Positions 1 to 8,471 of a stretch of DNA of 64,000 bases are shown piece by piece. The notes beneath the pieces are model-generated. The model saw only the letters and a list, made by a program, of their open reading frames with translations. It searched no databases and was not told where the DNA came from. Source of the stretch: Bacteroidetes bacterium RIFCSPLOWO2_12_FULL_35_15 (lineage in GTDB: Bacteria; Bacteroidota; Bacteroidia; 2-12-FULL-35-15); NCBI GenBank assembly GCA_001769385.1, contig MEPB01000049.1:157771-221770 (forward strand), read 5' to 3'. Every line of letters begins with the position of its first letter. The stretch's first letter is position 1. The translations under genes were made by a program, and so were the position numbers.

Positions 1-122
1 AGTGCTTTCATAATTAATAATTTTTGAAACAAAAACTCAGCATTAAAATTAATAATAATACCTGTTCTATTAATGGGAATTATGAATTACTTTTATACTA
101 TTAAATCAAATGCTTTTGTATT

Positions 123-3100
123 GTGAAAAAAGTATTCTCTGTTTTCTTCATTTTATTGTTTTCTTTTGCTTTTTGCAATGCACAATCCTCGGTATATGCA
201 AACAGCCTTCATAAAAAATATCTTGCCCTTTGTAAATATGATTCTGCCTTATATTTTGCCGAAGAAACAGCCGCTTTGGTTCGTGGAACTGAAGGGGAAA
301 GTTCGATTCATTATGCCAATGCATTGAATAATTTGCTTGTTTCGCATTTTTATCTGGGAAACTTTTCAAAGGCAAAATATTATGTATTACAAGAAGTGAA
401 TCTTTTAGAAGTCCTAAAAGCAAACAATAACGCCAATTATATCCGCTCGCTTGAAAATGCTTCCATCATTTGCAGAAAATACGGAAACCATGAAGAAGCA
501 CTTGAATGGATCAAAAAAGCTGAAAAAAATGCATCAAAAATTTTCAATTCGGAGAGTCCGGAATATGCAAATGTACTTGCCGGTTTTGCCGGTGTATATA
601 ACGATATGGGCGCTTCAGCAAATGATCTGGTATTTCTTAAGCAAGGAGAATCTTATTTCAAAAAAGCTGAAAGCATTTATAAAAAAAACAGTTCAACTTC
701 CAGACAAATTGAAATTGTAAATAAGTCGAACCAGGCAGCATATTACAACAATTTAGGAAATTCTCCTCTAGCAGAATCTTTATTTCTGGAGTCGATCTCT
801 CTTTGCGAAACTGAATATGGAAAAGCAAGTCTATTTTATGCTTCCGCACTTAATAATCTTGGCGTTTTTTATTATAACCGTGGAAATTATAAAAAAGCAG
901 AAAAATATTTTACCGAAGCCGTTGATATATACAGTAAAAATATTGCCGCAAACAGTGTTCAGGCAGCCATATGCATTAATAATTTGGGAGCACTTTATCA
1001 CGACATTGGCAATTATGAGTTGGCTATCAATCGAATCATTGCTGCGAAAGAAATATGGGAAAATAATAATCTGAAACAACATCCATTTTATGCGGTGATT
1101 TTAAACAATCTGGCATCTATTTATCTGGTCAAAGAATATTACGCAAGTTCTGAGAATAAGTCTAAAATGCAATTACTCAATTCCGGAAAATTGTTTTTAA
1201 AAGCAGATTCTATTTTTGATGTTAATTGTAAGATGCCTAACCCGGATGGATACGGCATGAAGATGAACACTGCTTTGTGGTATAAGATGTCGGGCGACAC
1301 TGCAAAGTCTTTAAAAATAATGATTGATCAGGTAAAACTAAACAATATTTCACCCTGGATTCCAATATCAATTATAAATAAAATGAGTTTATCAAGTTTG
1401 TTATCGAAACAAGAAAATTCTGATGCCCATTCAGTTTTAGAGCCTGTGCTTATTTCAATTAAAATAAAATTAACTGATGCAATGGTTAATGAAAAAGGCT
1501 TGGAAGAAAATACAAAAAACCAAACTGCATCTACACGGTTAATTATAAAATTGATTATTGGTAAAGCTGATAAAATAAAAAAAGCGTTGGGACCCTATCA
1601 TCCGGGATATGCTGATCTTATAAAGTCATTGATACCATTGTATTGGTCAATAGGAGACTATGACATGGAACAACAATTGAAAATCGATTATATTAATATT
1701 ATCAGCTATAATACCTTGCAGGATTTTTCTTTTTTATCGGAAAGTGAGAAGGAATTATATTTTCAGATGCGTTTACCTGATATGCATTCTTTCCTTTCAT
1801 ACACCTTGACAAGAAAAAAAGCGAACCCCGCAATTACATGTTATGCTTATGATTTTGTTTTACAAAATAAAGGGCTCATGCTTAAGTCCGGCACTGCTAT
1901 GCGATTAAGCATTCTAAGCAGTAAAGATTCTGTTTTGTTAAAGAAATACGATGACTGGCTTTTCTTAAAAAAGGAAATATCCAATCTTTATGCGATCTCT
2001 GTGGAGATGCGTACTAAAGATGTTATGGTTGTTGAAAATCAGGCGAATGTTCTCGAAAAGGAACTTATTCAAGGCTCACAGCAGTTTGGCGACTACCGAA
2101 AAGACATACAGATTAAATGGAAAGATGTGAGAGCCAGCCTGAAAGCAAATGAAGCAGCAGTAGAGTTCACTAATTTCAGATATAACAGAGATAGTGTATT
2201 CTATTGTGCATTGGTAATAAGGAAAGATTCGGAGTATCCTCAAATGATCAAGTTGTTTGAAGAAAAACAATTAAAAAACCTGTTAAATGATCTAAAAGAA
2301 AACAATGAATATGCGGTTACATCGGTATATGGTTCAAAAAAAATAACCAAAACAAATTTGTATGATCTGATTTGGAAACCTCTGGAGCACTATTTAAAAG
2401 GAATTGAAATAATTAATTATTCACCATCAGGATTGTTGCACAAAGTATCTTTTGCCGCTTTGAGTAATTCAGAAGCTCGGTATTTAGTGGATAATTATAA
2501 ATTAAATATGCTTTCATCAACAGCAATAGTGACAAAAGCAACTCAATCAATACTTGACAATGATCTAAATATTTGTTTATTTGGAGGCATTGATTATTCT
2601 ATAAAAGATACTACTTATTCTCCATGGAATTATTTGGAAGGAACCCTTTCAGAAACGGATCAGTTGAATTCAACATTTCAGAAACAAGGAATAAAAGTAA
2701 ATTACCTCAAATCAAAAACTGCAACAAAACAAGAATTTAAAACATTAGCTGATAACAGCAATATCATTCATATTGCAACACACGGGTTCTTTTTTCCGGA
2801 ACCGGAAATAATAAAAGCAGAAGAAAATAAAACAAATAATGACTTAGTTTCCAGAAGTGCGAGCAGGTCGGTGATGATAAATTACATACGTAATGACAAT
2901 CCATTAATGCGCTCAGGATTGGTATTTGCAGGAGTGAATGATTATTGGAACGGTATTACCGAAGATATTGATAGTAATGGTGTTTTAACTGCGTTAGAGG
3001 TTGTGAATATTGATTTACGAAAAAATAAATTAGTGGTGTTATCGGCCTGCGAAACAGGATTGGGAGATATAAAAGATGGCGAAGGCGTTTATGGATTGCA

Positions 3101-3305
3101 ACGTGCTTTTAAAATGGCCGGGACAGAAAATATAATCATGAGTTTATGGCAAGTGCCGGATCAGGAAACAGCGGAGTTTATGAATACTTTTTATATGCAA
3201 TTATTAATAACTCACACTATTAACGAAGCATTTGCAGAAACACAAAACCAAATGCGGAAGAAGTATGATCCCTATTATTGGGCAGCTTTTGTATTGGTGA
3301 GGTAA
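123..3305 (+). CDS. Secreted TPR-CHAT domain protease-like protein
   Basis: Predicted exported caspase-like peptidase of the CHAT family joined to tetratricopeptide repeats. Residues 1-21 form a signal peptide ending in CNAQ. About residues 40-420 carry helical TPR units with recurring 'LNNLG..Y...GNY..A' spacing. The C-terminal part (about 770-1060) holds the CHAT landmarks: His887 in IATHG and Cys976 in LSACETG, the expected catalytic dyad, followed by GVYGLQRAFKMAG. The start is GTG, chosen because it opens directly into the signal peptide. TPR-CHAT proteins elsewhere act in proteolytic immunity (for example beside gasdermins or type III-E CRISPR effectors), but no such partner lies here, and secreted versions in Bacteroidota have no assigned substrate. 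Family assignment is firm; function is inferred. Confidence 0.88.
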   Translation: MKKVFSVFFILLFSFAFCNAQSSVYANSLHKKYLALCKYDSALYFAEETAALVRGTEGESSIHYANALNNLLVSHFYLGNFSKAKYYVLQEVNLLEVLKANNNANYIRSLENASIICRKYGNHEEALEWIKKAEKNASKIFNSESPEYANVLAGFAGVYNDMGASANDLVFLKQGESYFKKAESIYKKNSSTSRQIEIVNKSNQAAYYNNLGNSPLAESLFLESISLCETEYGKASLFYASALNNLGVFYYNRGNYKKAEKYFTEAVDIYSKNIAANSVQAAICINNLGALYHDIGNYELAINRIIAAKEIWENNNLKQHPFYAVILNNLASIYLVKEYYASSENKSKMQLLNSGKLFLKADSIFDVNCKMPNPDGYGMKMNTALWYKMSGDTAKSLKIMIDQVKLNNISPWIPISIINKMSLSSLLSKQENSDAHSVLEPVLISIKIKLTDAMVNEKGLEENTKNQTASTRLIIKLIIGKADKIKKALGPYHPGYADLIKSLIPLYWSIGDYDMEQQLKIDYINIISYNTLQDFSFLSESEKELYFQMRLPDMHSFLSYTLTRKKANPAITCYAYDFVLQNKGLMLKSGTAMRLSILSSKDSVLLKKYDDWLFLKKEISNLYAISVEMRTKDVMVVENQANVLEKELIQGSQQFGDYRKDIQIKWKDVRASLKANEAAVEFTNFRYNRDSVFYCALVIRKDSEYPQMIKLFEEKQLKNLLNDLKENNEYAVTSVYGSKKITKTNLYDLIWKPLEHYLKGIEIINYSPSGLLHKVSFAALSNSEARYLVDNYKLNMLSSTAIVTKATQSILDNDLNICLFGGIDYSIKDTTYSPWNYLEGTLSETDQLNSTFQKQGIKVNYLKSKTATKQEFKTLADNSNIIHIATHGFFFPEPEIIKAEENKTNNDLVSRSASRSVMINYIRNDNPLMRSGLVFAGVNDYWNGITEDIDSNGVLTALEVVNIDLRKNKLVVLSACETGLGDIKDGEGVYGLQRAFKMAGTENIIMSLWQVPDQETAEFMNTFYMQLLITHTINEAFAETQNQMRKKYDPYYWAAFVLVR

Positions 3306-3466
3306 AATGTTTTTCAATTTCTGACGAAGTTGCAGAATTCGGTACGTTTGAGGCATTCTGAGTTTGCCAACGACTGCTGAAACTTTTATAAATGTTCCAA
3401 CATACTCTACTTTAAAGCGCAATTCAAATTTAGCAAATTAAAGTGGGCGGGATCAGAAAAGAATAA

Positions 3467-3627
3467 GAACTGTTTAAATTTCACTCAAAATTATTATATG
3501 TCATTTCGACCAGAGGGAGAAATCTCATTTTTAGCTTAATTTTATTGAGATTTCTCCCTCTGGTCGAAATGACAGAATGCTTAAAATACCCGTAATCAGA
3601 TTCTTTTATTAAAATTTAAACAGGCTC
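3467..3627. mobile_element. MITE copy 1, 161 bp, TAA target duplication
   Basis: Non-coding element with terminal inverted repeats (GAACTGTTTAAATTT at the left, AAATTTAAACAGGCTC at the right) flanked on both sides by TAA (3464-3466 and 3628-3630). Inside is a perfect 29-bp inverted repeat (3499-3527 and 3546-3574) that would form a long hairpin. The reverse complement of the whole unit recurs at 52966-53128. No ORF is inside, so it is non-autonomous and a transposase must act in trans. The rest of the 351-bp gap between the CHAT gene and yajQ (3306-3463 and 3631-3656) shows nothing I can name. Confidence 0.8.
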
Positions 3628-3656
3628 TAAGGAAATTCAATTATTATTTTTTTCAA

Positions 3657-4145
3657 TTATTTAAAATTCACAAACTGCAATGGCAGATCATAAGTGCCTT
3701 GTCTCATTAAAGACATTACAGCTTGCAGATCATCAATTTTTTTACCCGTTACACGCACCTGGTCATCCATCATTTGTGCCTGAACTTTAAGTTTGGAATC
3801 TTTAATGTCTTTGATGATTTTTTTAGCCACCTCTTTATCAATTCCTTCTCGTACTTTTATTTCTTTCCTCACCATAAAACCTGATGCAGCTTGTTCTTTA
3901 CCAAGATCAAGGCATGACGGATCAAGTTTTTGTTTGATCATTCGGTTGCGGATAACATCAATGATCGATTCCATGCGCATATCATTTTCTGTTAAAATTT
4001 TGATAAGCATCGCTTTTTTATCTAAGTCAATTTCGCTTTTAGAACCATGAAAATCGAAACGGTTAAGGATCTCTTTTTTAGCAATGTTAACAGCATTGTC
4101 GAGTAATTGAATGTCAACTTTGTTTACAATATCAAGTGAAGCCAT
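3657..4145 (-). CDS. yajQ: YajQ family (DUF520) nucleotide-binding protein
   Basis: Full-length YajQ/DUF520 protein of 162 residues, the usual family length. It begins with the family N-terminus MASLDIVNKVDIQLLDNAVN and keeps the downstream blocks RFDFHGSK, LTENDMRM and RVTGKKIDDLQAVM. The ATG at 4145 gives exactly this canonical start. Family members are small cytosolic proteins made of two ferredoxin-like folds. They bind nucleic acid or nucleotides, and a Xanthomonas homologue binds cyclic di-GMP; the role in Bacteroidota is not settled. It lies 173 bp downstream of the ctlX-like gene on the same strand, separated by a degenerate palindromic repeat, so co-transcription is uncertain. Confidence 0.93.
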   Translation of the reverse strand: MASLDIVNKVDIQLLDNAVNIAKKEILNRFDFHGSKSEIDLDKKAMLIKILTENDMRMESIIDVIRNRMIKQKLDPSCLDLGKEQAASGFMVRKEIKVREGIDKEVAKKIIKDIKDSKLKVQAQMMDDQVRVTGKKIDDLQAVMSLMRQGTYDLPLQFVNFK

Positions 4146-4215
4146 GTTTGGAAGATTTAGATTTTTTAAATTAAATATTATTTTATCCTTATTTATATTA
4201 TTTCAATGTTTTAGG

Positions 4216-4306
4216 TGTCATTTCGATCAATGGGAAATCTCATTTTGATAAACAGAATTCTCTATAAACAGATTTCTCACTTCATATCATTCCGTTCGAA
4301 ATGACA
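4216..4306. repeat. Degenerate palindromic repeat related to the MITE core
   Basis: The ends TGTCATTTCGA (4216-4226) and TCGAAATGACA (4296-4306) are perfect 11-bp inverted repeats. Internal GGGAAATCTC and GATTTCTC pieces match the inner arms of the MITE copies at 3467 and 52966. It lacks the outer GAGCCTGTTTAAATTT ends, so it is either a decayed relative or a separate element sharing the core palindrome. It sits between the ctlX-like gene and yajQ. Confidence 0.6.
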
Positions 4307-4318
4307 TTCGATTTTAAA

Positions 4319-5227
4319 TTATTGTCTTACATCAGCAATCATGCACCTTGCGCTTCCTCCACCATTTTTTTCGATTGTATAAAGAGGAGTGTGAAGCAAT
4401 TCACCATACTGTTCCAGTTTTTTTATTTGTTCTTTGTTAAGGGAATTGTATGCTTGCTCAGATAATACGATACAACTTTTCCCACTATTATTAAACAATT
4501 GGTACATATTTCCGGCAAATGAATTCATTTGTTGGTAAGTGATCTTAATAATTTCGTGCCCGGTATTTTCAAGTGATTGTAGTACTTGTTTTAATTCTTT
4601 TTTATTTGGAATGCTTTCCGGACATAGAATTGCAAAGTCTTTTCCGATACACATAAGAACATTGGTGTGATAAATATCTTTGCCGTTTTCATCAATTGCT
4701 TTGAAAGTAATTGCTTTGTAATTTAATTTTTCGCAGAGTAGCCTCAGCAATTTTTTATCAGTTCGAGGGGAACAATTTGCGTATGCGATTTGATTTACAT
4801 AATCAAAAACAATGCTGCCTGTTCCTTCCAAAAAGAAATTTCGTTTTTCCTGATTTGTAAGATCAATTATTTTAGAGTTTTCTGACATGAAAAAATCAAT
4901 AATGTCGTTCCGTCTTTCCAGTCTTCTGTTTTTGGCTAACATGGGATAAAGAACCATTGTATTGTTTTCATGAAAAGAGATCCAGTTGTTAGGGAAAACC
5001 GAGTCGGGTGTAGTTGGTTGTTTTGTATCTTCAAAAACAATAACCTCTATTCCTTTTGTTCTTAGAAGATCTACAAAGACATTAAACTCATTCAAGGCTT
5101 TTGCTTGAATTTGATTTGAATTTAAATCATCCGAATTTACTTGAAAAGAATTGCTTGTTGCAGTTTGTTCATTGAATCCAAACTGAACCGGTCTGATCAT
5201 TAAAACTTTAGATGTTTTATTTTGCAT
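4319..5227 (-). CDS. ctlX: CtlX-type citrulline/arginine hydrolase (amidinotransferase fold)
   Basis: Cytosolic hydrolase of the guanidino-group modifying superfamily (pentein fold), closest by motif to the citrulline utilization hydrolase CtlX and arginine deiminase-related proteins. The catalytic set is visible: DSVFPNNW near the N-terminus, Glu134 in LEGTGS, His187 in YHTNV and the nucleophile Cys295 in GGSARCM close to the C-terminus. The length of 302 residues suits the family. A TTG nine bases further upstream would add three residues, but ATG 5227 is preferred. The likely reaction is hydrolysis of citrulline or a related ureido/guanidino compound; substrate choice cannot be read from sequence. 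It is divergent from the VanX-like gene, with about 48 bp between starts. Confidence 0.8.
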   Translation of the reverse strand: MQNKTSKVLMIRPVQFGFNEQTATSNSFQVNSDDLNSNQIQAKALNEFNVFVDLLRTKGIEVIVFEDTKQPTTPDSVFPNNWISFHENNTMVLYPMLAKNRRLERRNDIIDFFMSENSKIIDLTNQEKRNFFLEGTGSIVFDYVNQIAYANCSPRTDKKLLRLLCEKLNYKAITFKAIDENGKDIYHTNVLMCIGKDFAILCPESIPNKKELKQVLQSLENTGHEIIKITYQQMNSFAGNMYQLFNNSGKSCIVLSEQAYNSLNKEQIKKLEQYGELLHTPLYTIEKNGGGSARCMIADVRQ

Positions 5228-5262
5228 ATCCAGCAAAAGTAAATCAAGAAATTAATATTCAC

Positions 5263-5270
5263 TAACTTTG
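5263..5270 (+). promoter_or_regulatory. Bacteroidota -7 box TAACTTTG
   Basis: TAACTTTG matches the TAnnTTTG -7 consensus of Bacteroidota sigma-ABfA promoters. Only five bases separate it from the ATG of the VanX-like gene at 5276, so transcription would begin at or beside the start codon. No clear -33 TTG is at the usual distance. Confidence 0.5.
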
Positions 5271-5275
5271 TTTAA

Positions 5276-6079
5276 ATGTTTAGGATAAAACCAGTTTTTA
5301 CAGGGAGTGCAATTTGTGCTTTCTGGTGTATTTTAACAGGTTGCGATTATTTTTCGCAGCCGAAAAACATAAATTCAAAATCTCTTTCAGCAGCAATAAT
5401 TTCTGAATTACCGGTAACAACTGCTGATTCAAATCAAAATTGTTCTGCTCTCAAACCAATACAGATCATCGGAGAAATAGAGCAACAGATCATTAATGCT
5501 GGTTTAATTGATGTTAAAACTATTGATAGCACTATAGTAGTTGATCTGAAATATTCTACTACTGATAATTTTTTGAATTATGATATGTATGATGATTTTG
5601 ATAAATGTTACTTACAACCTGATGTAGCTGAAAAATTAAAAAAAGCATCTTCTTATTTAAGATCAAAATTCTCATATTACCGTATCATTGTATTTGATGC
5701 CGTTCGCCCCAGAAGTATTCAAACTAAAATGTGGGATACTATAAATGTTCCATTGCCAATTCGGTCACAATACTTAGCCAATCCTGCCAATGGTTCTTTA
5801 CATAATTTTGGAGCAGCTGTTGACGCAAGTATCATTGACGAACATGGAAATTTATTGGATATGGGTACCAAATATGATTATTTTGGAGAATTAGCTTATC
5901 CGAGAAAAGAAGAAAAATTGAAAAAAGAAGGAAAACTAAATTATACACAATTATTCAATAGGCAATTATTGAGGGAAGTAATGGAACAGGCAGGTTTTTT
6001 TGTTGCAAGCTCTGAATGGTGGCATTTCAACTCTTGTAATCGGGTGGATGCGATCGCAAAATATAAAATTGTGGAATAA
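5276..6079 (+). CDS. VanX-like D-Ala-D-Ala dipeptidase lipoprotein (M15D)
   Basis: Zinc D,D-dipeptidase of the VanX/DdpX family, expected to cut D-alanyl-D-alanine from cell-wall turnover in the periplasm. A lipobox LTGC puts the lipidated cysteine at residue 23, so the protein is membrane anchored. Family motifs are complete: DAVRPRS (141-147), the zinc motif SLHNFGAAVD with His176 and Asp183, and EWWHF with Glu247 and His250. No VanA/VanH partners are nearby, so this is ordinary peptidoglycan metabolism, not vancomycin resistance. The ATG at 5276 gives the signal sequence. Transcribed away from the ctlX-like gene; convergent with the PorP/SprF gene. Confidence 0.9.
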   Translation: MFRIKPVFTGSAICAFWCILTGCDYFSQPKNINSKSLSAAIISELPVTTADSNQNCSALKPIQIIGEIEQQIINAGLIDVKTIDSTIVVDLKYSTTDNFLNYDMYDDFDKCYLQPDVAEKLKKASSYLRSKFSYYRIIVFDAVRPRSIQTKMWDTINVPLPIRSQYLANPANGSLHNFGAAVDASIIDEHGNLLDMGTKYDYFGELAYPRKEEKLKKEGKLNYTQLFNRQLLREVMEQAGFFVASSEWWHFNSCNRVDAIAKYKIVE

Positions 6080-6186
6080 AATCATTCCTAATTTAATGAT
6101 TTATACACAGCCCTAACTCATCTCAAGAGGAGAGTAGACCATAGTTTCAACAGCAGTTTATAGATAATTATAGACAATTTCGTATA

Positions 6187-6231
6187 CCTGCCTACCGCAG
6201 GCAGGTTCGTATAGATTCGTAATTCGTAGAT
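6187..6231. repeat. Intergenic palindrome plus shared 19-mer
   Basis: CCTGCCT (6187-6193) and AGGCAGG (6199-6205) form a tight GC-rich hairpin in an AT-rich gap between convergent genes. It is followed at 6213-6231 by AGATTCGTAATTCGTAGAT, which occurs again exactly at 40382-40400. It may act as a shared transcription barrier or be debris of a dispersed repeat. Confidence 0.5.
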
Positions 6232-6239
6232 GAAAACCG

Positions 6240-7202
6240 CTAAAACAGATAGCCGTATTTCTGATGCAGAAATTTATCGTTTACTCCGGAGTGTTTACTT
6301 TTGAAAATATTTGAGCTATATACGATCATTATTTCATGGGAACCGCTACTATAATTCCTGATCTTTCCAATTAACAGATCATACGAATAACTTACCTGGA
6401 AATCATTTAGAAATGATGCCCCAACATGAATAGCAACTGCATCGTGTAAACGCAAGGAAAGGCCTGCAAAAATTTTCTCTTTATAATGTAAAAGTAATGT
6501 GTAATTTAAGTTGAATGGTGCACCAGCTACATAATTTCCGTATAGCGAATTTTCAAAAACATAATCCCTGTTTTCAGAAAAATTATAGCCCAAAGTAAAA
6601 TTTAAATGATTTACATAACGGATGACCCCCTTTTTTGTAGTATCTGTTTTATAAAAAATAGCTTCAGACTGTAGTCCATGCAAAGCACTAATGCCAACAT
6701 GAAAACGGTCATTGTACATATAAATTCCTGCAGAAGCATCTGGAACCCAGGTACTATTTGTTATGTATTGATTGATAGATGGATCTTGCGAGTTATGAAG
6801 TGAAATTTTATCTCCTATCAAGGTATATTTTGTAAAATTTCCTGCTAATCCGGCTGATAGTTCAACATCCGGAAAACGAAAATGAAATGCATAACTCGCT
6901 CCCAAATTCATTTGTTTTGCCGGCCCAACTTTGTCTTGTAATAAATAAATTCCGGCACCCATTTTACCTTTCATAAATCTACTGTGTAAACTTACACATT
7001 CTGTACGTGGTGCGTCATCATATCCGAGCCATTGCATACGATAATTGATTCGGGCGTCCACAAGGCGTTTTGTCCCTGTAACGCCCGGGTTAAGCATGAA
7101 ATTATTATTTGTAAATTGAGAATAATAAGGCATCTGTTGTGCAAATACTACAATAGAATTAAGTAGAAGGAAACAAGAAAGTATGTTTATTTTAATTCGC
7201 AT
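6240..7202 (-). CDS. PorP/SprF family type IX secretion outer-membrane protein
   Basis: Outer-membrane beta-barrel of the PorP/SprF family, which assists T9SS export or surface attachment of a partner adhesin. The signal peptide covers residues 1-21 (ending VVFAQ), followed by the family opening QMPYYSQFTNNNFMLNPGVTG and the RINYRMQW block, then alternating aromatic beta-strands to the end. At 320 residues it is of normal length. It lies 81 bp downstream of a T9SS cargo protein (7284-8354) on the same strand, the usual pairing of a PorP/SprF protein with the cargo it serves. The physical pairing is an inference from order; the family call is secure. Confidence 0.9.
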   Translation of the reverse strand: MRIKINILSCFLLLNSIVVFAQQMPYYSQFTNNNFMLNPGVTGTKRLVDARINYRMQWLGYDDAPRTECVSLHSRFMKGKMGAGIYLLQDKVGPAKQMNLGASYAFHFRFPDVELSAGLAGNFTKYTLIGDKISLHNSQDPSINQYITNSTWVPDASAGIYMYNDRFHVGISALHGLQSEAIFYKTDTTKKGVIRYVNHLNFTLGYNFSENRDYVFENSLYGNYVAGAPFNLNYTLLLHYKEKIFAGLSLRLHDAVAIHVGASFLNDFQVSYSYDLLIGKIRNYSSGSHEIMIVYSSNIFKSKHSGVNDKFLHQKYGYLF

Positions 7203-7283
7203 GTAATCCTTAATTTAGTACTTATATTTAGTATTTAAACAGACTCTCCTGGTATTTAGTATTAGAGTTTGTTTTGTTTTTTG

Positions 7284-8354
7284 CTACCTGACAATGCTCA
7301 CTGTTCCATGATGTTTTTTGCTCCCATCACCCAGATCCATGATATAAAAATAGGTTGCTGATGGAAGTTCTTCTCCAAATGCTTTTCCTTCCCAATTATT
7401 TATATATCCACTTGCTTTGAAAACTAATTTGCCATATCGATTGAATACTTCCAATTTATTATTAGGGTACTTGTAAATATTTCCAATGTACCAGGTATCG
7501 TTATTCCCATCACCGTTTGGTGTGAATGTATTGTAAAAAACAACTGTATTTGTTGGTATAATAAATACTGTTACTTCATCAAAAGCAGGACAGGCGTTAC
7601 TTTCATCAGTTCCATAAACATAATAAGTTGTTGTTACAATTGGCTCTGCATCCGGATTTGCTGTAAAGTAATAAGTAAGTGTGTTTTGTGGTGTCCAGAT
7701 ATAATTGAAAGCACCTGTTGCATGTAAAATTGCTGTTTCCCCCTCGTTTATTGTGGTATCATTGCCGGCACTAATTTGTGGTGTGGGAATTATGGTAACA
7801 GTTGCGAAGCTTGTTTTTGACGGACAACCGGCAATTGTTGCTGTTAATGTATAAGTAGTGGTGTTAGTTGGTGTAGCAATAGGATTTGCTAAGGTAGAAT
7901 CATTTAATTCGGCTCCCGGTGACCAGGAGTAATTCACTCCGGCCCATGAAACATCAAATTCTCCACCAATTCTTGCTGATTCAGCAACACAAATACTGGT
8001 ATCTTTTCCTGCACTTGCATAGTATATTTTACTCATATTCACTACAACCACATCAGTGTTTACTGCACCTGTATCATCCGTTACTGTTAAGGTGTAGGAG
8101 GTAGTTATTTGAGGTGAAGCTGTTGGATTTGGTCCGTTGGATAAATTTAATCCTGCGGTTGGTGACCATAAGTAGGAATAGGGGGCAAGACCTCCGGTTG
8201 CTGAAGGTGTACCACCAATAGTATCTTTGCCTCCCGGACAAATTGTATTATCGGGTCCCGCGTGAGCTGAAAGCTGGGCATGTGCCGAATTAACAACAAA
8301 TAGTGAAAACAGGATTAAAAAAAAATAATTGATTCTTAAAATTATTCTCATCAT
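7284..8354 (-). CDS. T9SS cargo with PKD-like repeats and gliding-type C-terminal domain
   Basis: Secreted surface protein. A signal peptide ends at AHAQ near residue 27. Three immunoglobulin-like PKD-type repeats follow, each opening with a phrase like AGPDNTICPGG, AGKDTSICVAES or AGNDTTINEGE and containing Y-W-S/T-P motifs. The last ~85 residues (FYNTFTPNGDGNNDTW through ATYFYIMDL to HHGTVSIVR) are the gliding motility-associated C-terminal domain that directs export and surface anchoring by T9SS. A -7 box (8385-8392) lies 30 bp upstream of the double ATG. Probably co-transcribed with the PorP/SprF gene. Likely an adhesin; ligand unknown. Confidence 0.9.
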   Translation of the reverse strand: MMRIILRINYFFLILFSLFVVNSAHAQLSAHAGPDNTICPGGKDTIGGTPSATGGLAPYSYLWSPTAGLNLSNGPNPTASPQITTSYTLTVTDDTGAVNTDVVVVNMSKIYYASAGKDTSICVAESARIGGEFDVSWAGVNYSWSPGAELNDSTLANPIATPTNTTTYTLTATIAGCPSKTSFATVTIIPTPQISAGNDTTINEGETAILHATGAFNYIWTPQNTLTYYFTANPDAEPIVTTTYYVYGTDESNACPAFDEVTVFIIPTNTVVFYNTFTPNGDGNNDTWYIGNIYKYPNNKLEVFNRYGKLVFKASGYINNWEGKAFGEELPSATYFYIMDLGDGSKKHHGTVSIVR

Positions 8355-8384
8355 GAATTTTGTACTGTCCTAAAACTTAGCTGG

Positions 8385-8392
8385 CAAATGTA
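8385..8392 (-). promoter_or_regulatory. -7 box TACATTTG for the PKD cargo gene
   Basis: On the minus strand TACATTTG fits TAnnTTTG and stands 30 bp before the start at 8354, giving a leader of roughly 25 nucleotides. Confidence 0.45.
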
Positions 8393-8471
8393 AATATTAA
8401 TTATGTAATTGAAAAGGGCAGGTGTTATGTCAAAATTTGATAAGAATCAATACATTTCAGATGAAAATATA

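Noticed and set aside
3204..3422. 72-residue minus-strand frame overlapping the CHAT gene end
   Set aside because: Most of it is antisense to the catalytic domain; the remainder is intergenic. A translated phrase (KVSAVVGKLRMPQTYRILQL) may come from a dispersed repeat but no second copy is in this window.
5276..6079. Vancomycin resistance gene
   Set aside because: The protein is VanX-like, but no VanH, VanA or VanRS genes are present; similar dipeptidases function in cell-wall turnover.
7225..7275. Stretch TATTTAAACAGACTCTCC resembling a MITE end
   Set aside because: Only one end-like sequence with mismatches is present and no partner end or target duplication was found.
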